64,000 nt of DNA from an uncultured Pseudomonadales bacterium (GTDB lineage: Bacteria; Pseudomonadota; Gammaproteobacteria; Pseudomonadales; Porticoccaceae): NCBI GenBank assembly GCA_943788445.1, contig CALSQH010000004.1, positions 1 through 64,000 on the forward strand. The letters are read 5' to 3'. Below, piece by piece: positions 28,428 to 35,733 of this stretch. The translations under genes were made by a program, and so were the position numbers. The notes beneath the pieces were generated by a model that saw only the letters and a program-made list of their open reading frames with translations, was not told the origin of the DNA and made no database searches. Within the stretch, counting starts at the first letter, position 1. Every line of letters begins with the position of its first letter.

Positions 28428-28785
28428 ATGAAGAAAAATCTTTTAGCATTACTTTTAGCCGGTGTTTTTGTAGCGCCCGCCATAGCAGATAAACCTGAGT
28501 GGACTGGTAAAGGTAAACCAAGTGATGAGCAAAAGGCAGCGCATCAAGCCGCAATGCAAGCGAAAGAAGATATTGACGACAGTGAAGATCGAATAAAAGA
28601 GAAGGAAGAAGAAGGAAAGAGAAGAGAAGAGAAAGAAGAAAAGTTCTAACGAATTAAAGGGCATTGAAAAGCAAAGCCTCAAGAAATCAGAGCAGCCTCA
28701 AAAAGAACTTGATAAAGGTTCCGATAAAGGACAAGAATCGAGAGAAGAAAATAGTAAAAAGTGGTGGAAATTCTGGGGCGAATAA
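28428..28785 (+). CDS. Small secreted charged protein, probable integron cassette (frameshifted)
   Basis: The protein starts at ATG 28428 (GGAGAA upstream), with a signal peptide ending at APAIA (about residue 20), then DKPEWTGKGKPSDEQKAAH and a Glu/Lys-rich coiled-coil-like stretch. The first frame stops at 28649. Skipping one base in a 49-nt pure-purine tract (28595-28643) continues as SSNELKGIEKQSLKKSEQ and ends in KKWWKFWGE at 28785. I infer a single protein of about 118 residues. It lies 25 nt after the attI-like core site. Function unknown. Confidence 0.6.
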
Positions 28786-29061
28786 ATGCAATAAGTTTAG
28801 GCAATTCGCCCGTTAATTAAATTGTCTAAAAAAATGGCAACAACAGACATAATCAACAGCTACAGCGAGAGAAAACAGGGAAGTGAGTTGAATTTTAGCC
28901 ATTGTTAAATGGAGGCTAAATTTCAACTACAGGATTGCAGGGAAGTAAGCCTTGCAACCTGCGGTAGCCTGCCAGTCAAAGAATCTAGCTGATCTTACTT
29001 TATGTTTTTAGCCAGTAAATTCGAGTCTGAACCTAATATATACAGCGGAATAACCTGCCCA
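28786..29061. other. Gap between the left cassette-like gene and intI, with a hairpin
   Basis: There is no gene here. An imperfect 14-bp inverted repeat, GTTGAATTTTAGCC (28887-28900) with GGCTAAATTTCAAC (28914-28927), forms a hairpin with a 13-nt loop. No T-run follows. A remnant attC is possible near CGCCCGTTAATT (about 28819-28830), but it does not match the core-site rule well. Confidence 0.45.
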
Positions 29062-30030
29062 CTAATTTAAATCTGACAAGGGACTTCGTACTCCTCTTGC
29101 CCCCCGATTAAGTACGTGGGTATATATCTCAGTAGTTTTAACATCAGCGTGTCCCAGCTGCTCTTGAACTGTCCTAATATCAGCGCCCGACTGCAATAAG
29201 TGTGTAGCAAAGGAGTGACGCAAAGTATGGCTGGTCACCTGCTTTCGTATACCTGATCGTTGAGTAGCAGCCCGAATAAAACGATTAACACTGGATTCAT
29301 CAAAATGGTGCCTACGAAGATTATTGGTACCAGGCTCTATACTCAATTTTGAGGACGGGAATAAATAATGCCAGCCTAAGCTATAGGGTGCAGATTGGTA
29401 TTTCCTCGCTAAAGCATGGGGCAGCCATACACCGCTATATTTTGCTACTTTTGTATCTTGCTGAAATAAGCTCTCAACCAAGTCGAATTGAGCGCGTAAA
29501 GAAGAGTCTAACTCAGGAGCCAACGTTGTTAATCGGTGCTTACCACCTTTACCATTCCAAACCTGCAGTTGCATATGATCAAGGTCAACGTCTTTTACTC
29601 GCAAACGGACCAACTCTATACGACGCAACCCAGAACCATACAACAAAGAAGCCATCAATTTGTGTACGCCCTTGAGTTGCCTAAAGAAAAGCGATACCTC
29701 ATCCTTCGTTAAAACGACAGGTAGCTTTCGCTGACGCGACGCCTTCCTAAAATCATCAAGATTTATGGGTGGCTGACCTAAAAACTTTGAATAAAGGAAG
29801 ACTAATGCGTTTAAAGCAACGGATTGCGTCGATTGGGAAACATTCCGTTCCACAACCAGATGGGTTAAGAACCGCTCAACATCTTTCTTCGAAAGAGATT
29901 CGGGATGGGTCTTGTCATGGAATAGGATAAAGTACTTGATCCAGTATAAATACGACTTTATTGTACGAATACTATAATGCCGAATTAGCATATATTCGCG
30001 GATAGACCAAAGGAATGGTGATGACGACAT
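29062..30030 (-). CDS. intI: Integron integrase (site-specific tyrosine recombinase)
   Basis: This 322-residue tyrosine recombinase has the catalytic set Arg136 (GSGLRRIEL), a Lys near 161-164, His268-x-x-Arg271 (SHTLRHSFATHLL), His294 (LGHADVKTT) and Tyr303. It carries the extra domain that distinguishes integron integrases from XerCD: about residues 205-235, with HALARKYQSAPYSLGWHYLFPS. It is divergent from an attI site and a run of cassettes, the standard integron layout. A LexA box in its promoter implies induction by DNA damage. All key residues are present, so it is probably active. Confidence 0.95.
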   Translation of the reverse strand: MSSSPFLWSIREYMLIRHYSIRTIKSYLYWIKYFILFHDKTHPESLSKKDVERFLTHLVVERNVSQSTQSVALNALVFLYSKFLGQPPINLDDFRKASRQRKLPVVLTKDEVSLFFRQLKGVHKLMASLLYGSGLRRIELVRLRVKDVDLDHMQLQVWNGKGGKHRLTTLAPELDSSLRAQFDLVESLFQQDTKVAKYSGVWLPHALARKYQSAPYSLGWHYLFPSSKLSIEPGTNNLRRHHFDESSVNRFIRAATQRSGIRKQVTSHTLRHSFATHLLQSGADIRTVQEQLGHADVKTTEIYTHVLNRGARGVRSPLSDLN

Positions 30031-30051
30031 TGCGAAACTCCCTTTTCACAG

Positions 30052-30071
30052 AACTGTATATAAACACAGTA
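30052..30071 (-). promoter_or_regulatory. LexA (SOS) box of intI
   Basis: AACTGTATATAAACACAGTA contains CTGT-N8-ACAG with an AT-rich centre, close to the LexA consensus, and lies 22 nt upstream of the integrase start. SOS control of intI is established in Vibrio and in class 1 integrons. The site here resembles the umuD box 12.7 kb away. Confidence 0.85.
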
Positions 30072-30270
30072 TGCCAGTTTATTTCTAGAAATCAACGACA
30101 CCCCACAAAAAAGTGCCCTGATAATAAACTCATGCACTTTAGCCTTAATCATTTTTTATATATAAATCAATTAGTTAAAAGATATAAAAATGCCCCTGAT
30201 AATATATTAGAAGGGCGCCCCGATAATAATTATTATGAGGCCGACAGGCCTCATAATTAGACTGTTAGCT
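30072..30270 (+). other. attI recombination site with three direct repeats and a terminal hairpin
   Basis: This is the region between intI and the first cassette. Direct repeats of a GTGCCCCTGATAATAA-like motif lie at 30113-30127, 30191-30205 and 30214-30229, comparable in position to the integrase-binding DR1/DR2 of attI1. An 11-bp perfect hairpin (ATTATGAGGCC, loop GACA) spans 30232-30257. The likely crossover core is GTTAGCT at 30264-30270, 16 nt before the first cassette gene. Confidence 0.75.
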
Positions 30271-30286
30271 GTCAGTAGGAGAGAAT

Positions 30287-30754
30287 ATGAGTTCAATCAA
30301 GCATGAGGTATGGATTGATGCACCACAAAAGCAAGTATATGAATTGCTTTCTAGTGCCGAAGCTATTGGCACATGGTGGGACGAACAAACTCGAAAGGAA
30401 ACTCTCGAAGGTGTCGTCTTGGAACACTCGCCTGGTCCGGAGCATGGAGTAGTTAAATTTTTGGTGCTGGCAAATGAACCAAACAGCCTAGTCAAGTGGC
30501 GTTGTATTTCAGAACATCCTGACAACATACCAGCTTCGGAGTGGACGGGCACAGAAATCGTTTTTGAAATCGGTAGTAGAGATAGCTCTGAGGTCGCAAC
30601 AGATAAATGGGCAAGTGAAATTCCAGTTCAAACGGTCATTAAATTTGAGCACTCGGGCTGGCCTAGCTCTTCCAAATATTTCGCGTTTTGCTGTAAAGCT
30701 TGGGCTGATGTGCTTAGCAACTTAACTCAAAAAGCGGTGAAAAATGCCAGCTAA
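30287..30754 (+). CDS. SRPBCC/AHSA1-domain protein, integron cassette 1
   Basis: This 155-residue START-like protein of the AHSA1 (activator of Hsp90 ATPase homologue) group has the opening IKHEVWIDAPQKQVYELLS and the SSAEAIGTWWDEQTRKE segment, both typical. The ligand pocket cannot be inferred. AGGAG lies 7-8 nt before the ATG. It is the first cassette after attI, and its stop codon is inside the attC R'' box, as is common for cassettes, so it should be transcribed from a promoter near attI. Confidence 0.82.
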   Translation: MSSIKHEVWIDAPQKQVYELLSSAEAIGTWWDEQTRKETLEGVVLEHSPGPEHGVVKFLVLANEPNSLVKWRCISEHPDNIPASEWTGTEIVFEIGSRDSSEVATDKWASEIPVQTVIKFEHSGWPSSSKYFAFCCKAWADVLSNLTQKAVKNAS

Positions 30755-30826
30755 CAAGTTCATTAACGAACGCGCTTCGCGCTGGACGGCCTGCTACGCA
30801 GTCCGCCCGTTATGAAAGCGTTAAAT
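30750..30826 (+). other. attC site of cassette 1
   Basis: The 77-bp site runs from GCTAAC (30750) to GTTAAAT (30820-30826, matching GTTRRRY). The inner arms TTCATTAACG and CGTTATGAAA pair, and a central stem GGACGGCCTGC/GCAGTCCGCC is visible. Size and symmetry fit attC. Confidence 0.8.
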
Positions 30827-30859
30827 GGCAAACCAAGATAAGCGCAAGAATTGAGAGTC

Positions 30860-31816
30860 ATGGATAAAATACTCGATGATCTAAATAAAATGGAGCTTGA
30901 TCTGAATTGGTACTTTGAGGACTCTCACTACCAACAGCTCATTGACTCTCAGTTTTCATCAATTCTAGAAAGACTAAAGTGGCTCCTGAGAAAAGAAGGC
31001 CGAGATTCATTAGGCTTTGAAATAGATGCATCACTAAAAAACATAGATAACATATCTGGCCAAATATCATATTTGGCGAATGTCCTTGAATATGAGTTAG
31101 GTGCTCCAGAACAAGCGACGTTAAAACCAGGGGAAAGAGTTTCTGCTATCAATGATGTGGCATATCATCTTCAAGATGTAATGAAAACATCAGAGATTAA
31201 TGCGTATCTATCTGCCTTTGGCATTAAAACTGAGGATGTAACTATAGTCCCCAGCAAAAGGGTCTATGTTCAAGATCTATTGAAGTCCGTTGATTCAAGT
31301 ATTTTAATCAGTATCCTACAGGATCTAAACCTAAGCGCTCAGGGCACAGTTTGCTCCAAAACGCTTGAGGAGCTTATCAAAGCAAAAGATCTTACTTCAA
31401 TCATTGCCGACTTTGATCGCGCTATCCAGTCCATTGAATCAGATCCTGATCTTGCAATTGCAAGTTCATCGTCAACTTTAGAGAGCATTTGTAAGTGTAT
31501 CTTGGAAATGGAGAAGGCTCCTATTCCAAAAAAACAGAATATATCAAATTTATTAAGTGACGCATCTAAACTATTACAGCTCAGCCCAAACGATCATGAA
31601 AACGCAGAGATTAAGCGCGTCTTGGGTGGCGTCCAAAATGTTATAGTCGGCATTGGTGCATTAAGAACCGGGTACAGTTCCGCTCATGGGCATGGAATCA
31701 AGCGTTATTCCTTGTCAAAGAGGCACGTTAGAATGTTGGTAAACAGTATGGTTACATATGGTACCTTTATGCTTGAAACATACGTAGAGCAGGTAGAACG
31801 TGCCAAAACCATTTAA
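30860..31816 (+). CDS. Abi-C-like domain protein, candidate phage-defence cassette 2
   Basis: This is a 318-residue cytosolic protein. I chose ATG 30860 over a TTG 9 nt upstream. The N-terminal 200 residues are helical and not recognised. The C-terminal part (about 200-318) resembles the abortive-infection C-terminal domain: NISNLLSDASKLLQLSPNDHENAEIKRVLGGVQNVIVGIGALRTGYSSAHGHG, then SKRHVRMLVNSMVTYGTFMLETY. Such domains occur in Abi-like phage-exclusion proteins, but many members are untested. It is flanked by attC sites on both sides. A defence role is inference from the domain and the mobile setting. Confidence 0.72.
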   Translation: MDKILDDLNKMELDLNWYFEDSHYQQLIDSQFSSILERLKWLLRKEGRDSLGFEIDASLKNIDNISGQISYLANVLEYELGAPEQATLKPGERVSAINDVAYHLQDVMKTSEINAYLSAFGIKTEDVTIVPSKRVYVQDLLKSVDSSILISILQDLNLSAQGTVCSKTLEELIKAKDLTSIIADFDRAIQSIESDPDLAIASSSSTLESICKCILEMEKAPIPKKQNISNLLSDASKLLQLSPNDHENAEIKRVLGGVQNVIVGIGALRTGYSSAHGHGIKRYSLSKRHVRMLVNSMVTYGTFMLETYVEQVERAKTI

Positions 31817-31886
31817 CAAAGCGTGCAAGCGGGACATTTTTAAGCGCTGCTTCGCAGCAAAAATGCCCCTTCACTAGGCGTTATAA
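31811..31886 (+). other. attC site of cassette 2
   Basis: This starts with ATTTAAC (RYYYAAC, perfect) overlapping the stop codon and ends at GCGTTATAA (31878-31886). A strong inner hairpin pairs GGGACATTTTT with AAAAATGCCCC, with a GCTGC/GCAGC tip. Length about 76 bp. Confidence 0.85.
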
Positions 31887-31906
31887 GCAATTCGCCTGCA
31901 CCGATC

Positions 31907-31941
31907 TTTTGTAGTAGTATGTAATACAAATGACTACAAAA
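31907..31941. promoter_or_regulatory. Probable autoregulatory operator of the toxin-antitoxin cassette
   Basis: A perfect 9-bp inverted repeat, TTTTGTAGT (31907-31915) and ACTACAAAA (31933-31941), encloses a second small palindrome GTATGTAATAC (31917-31927). It ends 12 nt before the antitoxin start. RHH antitoxins bind palindromes of this kind to repress their own operon. Confidence 0.6.
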
Positions 31942-31953
31942 ATGGAGCTAGCT

Positions 31954-32220
31954 ATGAGTGTTACAAGTATTCGCCTTAGTAATGATGTCGAAGCCCCCTT
32001 AGAAAACTTATCTGTCAAACTCGACCGAAGTAAAAATTATCTTATAAATCAAGCCGTTAAAGAGTTTGTCGCTCGGCAAGCCATGGAAGAGTCTCGCTGG
32101 TCAGATACTCTCCAGGCCTTGGATTCAGTGAAGTCAGGGAGATCCATTGATGCCAGCGAAGTTGAAGCCTGGCTTCAAAGCTGGGGTTCCGATGATGAGA
32201 AGGCGCCCCCAAAAGGATGA
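31954..32220 (+). CDS. Ribbon-helix-helix antitoxin, integron cassette 3
   Basis: I chose ATG 31954 (GGAG 7 nt upstream); an in-frame ATG 24 nt earlier lies within the operator. The 88-residue product opens with the RHH strand MSVTSIRLSNDVEAPLENLSVKLDRSKNYLINQAVKEFVARQA and ends with a toxin-neutralising tail. It overlaps the toxin start by 4 nt. It should bind the palindrome upstream and neutralise the ParE-like toxin. Confidence 0.88.
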   Translation: MSVTSIRLSNDVEAPLENLSVKLDRSKNYLINQAVKEFVARQAMEESRWSDTLQALDSVKSGRSIDASEVEAWLQSWGSDDEKAPPKG

Positions 32221-32504
32221 ATGTTCACTATACGCCAGAAGCTATTAATGATTTAAATCGCTTGCGCGAGTTTATCTCAGAGAAAAACCCATACGCCGCC
32301 CAAAGGATAGCTGGTGAGCTTCTCGAAGGTATTAACAAGTTAAAGGTTTTCCCAAAAATGGGCATCCCTGTTAGTCGAGCTCCAGACCCTTCGATGATTA
32401 GAGATTTATTCATTGGCTCATATACTGCTCGATACCTTTTAACTGACGAGCAAATCCACATATTACGTTTGTGGCACAACAAAGAAATCGAGAGAGGCTT
32501 ATAA
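32217..32504 (+). CDS. ParE/RelE-family toxin, integron cassette 3
   Basis: The protein is 95 residues: VHYTPEAINDLNRLREFISEKNPYAAQRIAGELLEGINKL, GIPVSRAPDPSMIRDLFIGSYTARYLL, and HILRLWHNKEIER, the full ParE/RelE fold. ParE members poison gyrase and RelE members cleave mRNA; the two cannot be separated with certainty here, though pairing with an RHH antitoxin favours ParE. Toxin-antitoxin cassettes are known to stabilise integron arrays. Confidence 0.9.
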   Translation: MNVHYTPEAINDLNRLREFISEKNPYAAQRIAGELLEGINKLKVFPKMGIPVSRAPDPSMIRDLFIGSYTARYLLTDEQIHILRLWHNKEIERGL

Positions 32505-32558
32505 CAATTTTAGCCAAGGCGACCGCAAAAAGCGCGGCGCTTGCTAAAGGCGTTAGTT
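32499..32558 (+). other. attC site of cassette 3
   Basis: TTATAAC at 32499-32505 overlaps the toxin stop, and GCGTTAGTT closes the site at 32558. The inner arms GCCAAGGCGACCGC and GCGCGGCGCTTGC pair with unpaired bases, as in attC. About 60 bp. Confidence 0.8.
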
Positions 32559-32570
32559 GGCAAACAAGCT

Positions 32571-32693
32571 ATGAGAGTTATATTCCTACTAATACCTTTA
32601 ATTTTATCGGCACTACCTGCGATAGCTTGGGATGCTGAGGAGTGTAAGGGAGACCGAGAATCAAGGCTTCTTGCGGTTGAGTCTATGAACTAA
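32571..32693 (+). CDS. Tiny secreted peptide, possible truncated cassette 4 gene
   Basis: The ATG at 32571, 12 nt after the attC end, opens a 40-residue frame. It consists of a signal peptide (VIFLLIPLILSALPAIA, cleavage after about residue 19) and only about 20 more residues, WDAEECKGDRESRLLAVESMN. The very short mature part suggests a gene cut short. No ribosome site is obvious. Function unknown. Confidence 0.45.
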   Translation: MRVIFLLIPLILSALPAIAWDAEECKGDRESRLLAVESMN

Positions 32694-32821
32694 CTAGGGG
32701 TCGGACCCAGCCAAACGCTTGATTTCATTTAGTTTTCATCCAAAATCAGGCGCCTATAGTTGCTTAAACGACTGTTTTTGGTATTAAAATCGCAGGTATA
32801 AGAGGCTCTCGGGCGTTAGGG
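32688..32821 (+). other. Possible attC of cassette 4, with GGGGTCGGACC motif
   Basis: AACTAAC at the stop of the tiny peptide and GCGTTAGGG at 32813-32821 could be the ends of a long attC, but I see no convincing inner symmetry. GGGGTCGGACC at 32697-32707 recurs exactly at 42347-42357, and GGGTCAGATGAG at about 32819 recurs near 43229. So this segment may instead be a small inserted repeat element. Confidence 0.35.
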
Positions 32822-32870
32822 TCAGATGAGAATTTCCTGTAATTTTTTACTCAAATATCGAGCATTAAAT

Positions 32871-33515
32871 ATGAATAAATTGTTTACACTGACTTTAGCG
32901 CTGTTTTTATCTGGGTGTGTTACGAGCGTTAAGATTCCATCTCTCGAAAATGGGAGCCAGCTGAAAGAAGGCAATGGAATATTACTTCTATCCACAGGCA
33001 GAAATAAATCGGCATGTGATACCTGTAAAACCAACTGGGCCGGAATCCTTCCGTTTATTACCTACCAGATATATGCTTCTGCTGATGAGGACAAATATAG
33101 AAAATTGGCCACTATACCGGCTGAAACAAACGGAGGAATAAATCAGTTAGGGCCTGACAACTATGGTTTTATTCATGCCGTAGAGTTGCCTGAGGGAAAC
33201 TACCTGATGGAGGGAATACACGGAAGAAATGGGAACGGAATGATGATTGCCGCGCCTGGTGCCTTTTTATTCATACCAGATTTTAACAGCGAAACTAATA
33301 TCTCCTATGAGTTTAGTATTTCAGGCGGGAATATAAATTACATCGGTGAGTTTATAACTACCGATGCAATACCAGAGAATTCAAGCATATATGTCAGCAA
33401 TAGTGCCAGTAGAGATAAAGACTTTCTATATGAAAAATATCCGTCATTAAAACGGTTGCCGGTTCTAGTTCAGCAGCTAAAAAACCCTAACAAGACAAGC
33501 AACCCGACGCCGTAG
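32871..33515 (+). CDS. Predicted lipoprotein, integron cassette 5
   Basis: I chose ATG 32871: the protein then begins MNKLFTLTLALFLSGC, a lipobox with Cys16. An in-frame ATG 45 nt upstream lies before it without a signal. The 214-residue mature region is not recognised. It holds a CDTC pair (about residues 46-49) and a beta-rich sequence with GNYLMEGIHGRNGNGMMIAAPG. It is probably an outer- or inner-membrane-anchored periplasmic protein. The stop lies inside the next attC. Function unknown. Confidence 0.75.
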   Translation: MNKLFTLTLALFLSGCVTSVKIPSLENGSQLKEGNGILLLSTGRNKSACDTCKTNWAGILPFITYQIYASADEDKYRKLATIPAETNGGINQLGPDNYGFIHAVELPEGNYLMEGIHGRNGNGMMIAAPGAFLFIPDFNSETNISYEFSISGGNINYIGEFITTDAIPENSSIYVSNSASRDKDFLYEKYPSLKRLPVLVQQLKNPNKTSNPTP

Positions 33516-33539
33516 GCGCGGGTTCTTTTGGCGTTAGGC
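33485..33539 (+). other. attC site of cassette 5 (end of array)
   Basis: CCCTAAC (33485-33491) and GTTAGGC (33533-33539, matching GTTRRRY) are complementary except at one position. The inner stem AACCCGACGCC/GGCGCGGGTT has a single extrahelical A around a GTA loop, a hallmark of attC folding. It is the last recognisable cassette junction; the aquaporin gene follows. Confidence 0.85.
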
Positions 33540-33582
33540 TAAGAAAAACTAGAGTTCCCCAAGCCCAACCCCTAAATCCTCC

Positions 33583-34116
33583 CTAGCTATTATCACCCGC
33601 CTCAAACCACCGATAAACAACCCCCGCCAAAATAGCCCCCACGATAGGTGCAACCCAAAACAGCCACAGTTGAGATACCGCCCAGCCACCCTGAAACAGA
33701 GCAACACCAGTACTTCTCGCTGGATTAACCGAGGTATTGGTTATCGGGATACTAATAAGGTGAATAAGCGTGAGCGCCAAGCCGATTGCGATAGGGGCAA
33801 AACCCTGGGGTGCGCGTTTATCGGTTGCACCCAAAATAATGATTAGAAACATAAAGGTCATCACTATTTCAGTGACCAGAGCGGCAACTAAGGTATAGCC
33901 TCCAGGTGAATGTTCGCCATAACCATTCGAGGCGAATCCAGCTGTAACATCAAAGCCTGCCTGCCCAGTCGCGATGATATATAGCACCGCTGCCCCGGCT
34001 ATACCGCCTGCAACCTGTGCCCCTATATATGGGCCGACTTCAGAGATCGAAAAACGGCCGCCGGACCAGAGACCAAGTGAAACTGCGGGGTTGAGATGGC
34101 AACCAGAGATATGTCC
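33583..34116 (-). CDS. aqpZ: Aquaporin Z, C-terminal fragment (frameshifted)
   Basis: This is the larger part of a water channel: [22 protein letters not shown] (first NPA box), then [23 protein letters not shown], and [21 protein letters not shown] (second NPA box), with about five membrane helices. The frame is open up to 34116 but has no start. It joins the fragment at 34040-34285 if one base near 34117 is removed. Together they give about 234 residues, the normal AqpZ length. Confidence 0.88.
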   Translation of the reverse strand, partial: GHISGCHLNPAVSLGLWSGGRFSISEVGPYIGAQVAGGIAGAAVLYIIATGQAGFDVTAGFASNGYGEHSPGGYTLVAALVTEIVMTFMFLIIILGATDKRAPQGFAPIAIGLALTLIHLISIPITNTSVNPARSTGVALFQGGWAVSQLWLFWVAPIVGAILAGVVYRWFEAGDNS

Positions 34117-34285
34117 TAATAGCGAAGGCCATGGTTAGCACTGTCAGTCCAAACGCCAGAGAAACCCCTAGCAAACCAATGCCTACTTCAGGAAAAGCTG
34201 CAGCCAGAACTGCACTGCCACAACCACCTAGTACTAGCCAAAATGTACCAATAAACTCTGCGCCTAATTTTTTTGATAATGTCAT
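34040..34285 (-). CDS. aqpZ: Aquaporin Z, N-terminal fragment (frameshifted)
   Basis: This is the start of the aquaporin: [28 protein letters not shown], then [18 protein letters not shown] sequence leading into the first NPA loop. Codons after about 34117 (RTYLWLPSQ...) are out-of-frame reading. ATG 34285 is preceded by AGGAGACAAAA, a good ribosome site. One surplus base explains the split; all functional motifs survive across the two frames. Confidence 0.85.
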   Translation of the reverse strand: MTLSKKLGAEFIGTFWLVLGGCGSAVLAAAFPEVGIGLLGVSLAFGLTVLTMAFAIRTYLWLPSQPRSFTWSLVRRPFFDL

Positions 34286-34642
34286 TTTTGTCTCCTAGTG
34301 AAAGTAGATATTTCTGTTTGCTTTTAGAGCCTAACTGTCAGTTAATAAGGCCTTTTGTCTTATGGCGATCAGCCCGATAATCTGTTGTTATTCATAAAGA
34401 TAGTCCCAATAGAAAATATGCGAGGATTATTTTTGAGTGTTTTTTAATAAGGTTGAGATTACTGTTGGGAAGGGCGGTGGTTAGGGGCAGTTATTTTCAA
34501 TTCGAGTCTAACTCTAACTTTTTAATCAAGAAAGCGTTCCTGAATGCGGATATTGATGCTTAGAAATAAAGCTAGGCTATCGGATATTATCGGGTATAAT
34601 CAGGTATATAAATCGGGTGTCATTCCAGTTAATGAGGTATGA
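34286..34642. other. Gene-free stretch between aqpZ and fic
   Basis: These 357 nt between divergent genes hold no plausible coding frame. The right end is AT-rich with TATAAT-like elements (TATAAT at about 34594), so it likely carries both promoters. No strong repeat or hairpin was seen. Confidence 0.4.
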
Positions 34643-35689
34643 ATGAAAGAGCCGCGTATTACCATTGGGCAAGATATTCTGCAGCTTATCGCTGAAATCG
34701 ATGAGTTCAAAGGCCAATGGCAGGCATTAAAATCGCTATCGCCAGAACGTTTACAGCAATTACGTAAGGTGGCCACGATTGAAAGCGTTGGTTCGTCTAC
34801 GCGTATCGAAGGGGCCAAACTCAGCGATATTCAGGTCGAAACACTGCTATCAAATCTTAGCTCAACCTCGTTTAACACCCGTGATGAGCAGGAAGTGGCC
34901 GGGTATGCTGAAGCGATGGATTTGGTGTTTCAATCTTATGAAGACCTGCATCTTACCGAAAATAATATCCGTCAATTACACCAGACTTTGCTTCGCCATA
35001 GCACCAAAGATGATCGGCATCGAGGTTCATATAAAACACTCTCCAATCATGTAGTGGCAAAGGATGCAGGCGGTCGTGAAATTGGTGTGGTATTTGAAAC
35101 GGCAACGCCCTTTGATACACCTAGAGAAATGGAAGAATTGGTGCAGTGGGCATCCAAAGCCTTTGATGAATCGGCTATGCATCCGCTTCTCATCATTGCT
35201 GTTTTCAATGTGGTGTTTTTGGCGGTTCATCCGTTTCAGGATGGTAATGGCAGGCTCTCGCGCATTCTCACTACGCTACTATTGTTGCGTGCAGGCTATG
35301 AATATGTGCCTTATGCCTCATTGGAAAGCATTGTCGAAGAAAACAAAGACCTCTATTACAAGGCGCTTCGGCGCACCCAAACGACGCTCAGTAAAGATGC
35401 GCCTGATTGGGGGCCTTGGTTGGGTTTCTTTTTACGTTGCCTGAAAAAACAAAAAGGCAATCTTGCTACTAAGGTAGAGCAGGAAAAGAATGCCAGCGAT
35501 ATCTTATTGCCGTCACTTTCTGTTCAGGTGTTGAAGCTCTTGGGAGAGCATGAACGTTTAACCATCGCGCAAATGGTGGATCTCACAGGCGCAAATCAGA
35601 ACACCTTGAAAGTCAGGTTACGCGAGTTGGTCAATGATGGGCGTATCCAGCGACACGGGAAAGCACGGGCAACTTGGTACTCTTTATAA
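34643..35689 (+). CDS. Fic-domain adenylyltransferase, class II
   Basis: This 348-residue Fic protein transfers AMP (or another nucleotide moiety) to protein hydroxyls. The catalytic loop HPFQDGNGRLSR is intact at 196-207. The inhibitory motif SxxxEG is at 52-57 (STRIEG), N-terminal to the Fic core, which defines class II self-inhibition. The C-terminal 70 residues form a winged-helix-like segment (LTIAQMVDLTGANQNTLKVRLRELVNDGRI). It is a lone gene between aqpZ and the sugar genes. The target is unknown, and a toxin or regulatory role is possible. Confidence 0.92.
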   Translation: MKEPRITIGQDILQLIAEIDEFKGQWQALKSLSPERLQQLRKVATIESVGSSTRIEGAKLSDIQVETLLSNLSSTSFNTRDEQEVAGYAEAMDLVFQSYEDLHLTENNIRQLHQTLLRHSTKDDRHRGSYKTLSNHVVAKDAGGREIGVVFETATPFDTPREMEELVQWASKAFDESAMHPLLIIAVFNVVFLAVHPFQDGNGRLSRILTTLLLLRAGYEYVPYASLESIVEENKDLYYKALRRTQTTLSKDAPDWGPWLGFFLRCLKKQKGNLATKVEQEKNASDILLPSLSVQVLKLLGEHERLTIAQMVDLTGANQNTLKVRLRELVNDGRIQRHGKARATWYSL

Positions 35690-35708
35690 TGAGGGGCTAA
35701 CCCTCATT
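35688..35708 (+). terminator. Hairpin at the fic stop, probable terminator
   Basis: An 8-bp perfect inverted repeat, AATGAGGG (35688-35695) and CCCTCATT (35701-35708), overlaps the fic stop codon and is followed by AATAATTCCCTT. The T-run is weak, so termination may be partial. Confidence 0.55.
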
Positions 35709-35733
35709 AATAATTCCCTTAAGATTTATAGAT

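Noticed and set aside
30232..30257. Hairpin in attI considered as an attC
   Set aside because: The 11-bp stem with a 4-nt loop is far shorter than an attC and lacks R and L boxes; more likely a structural part of attI or a leader hairpin.
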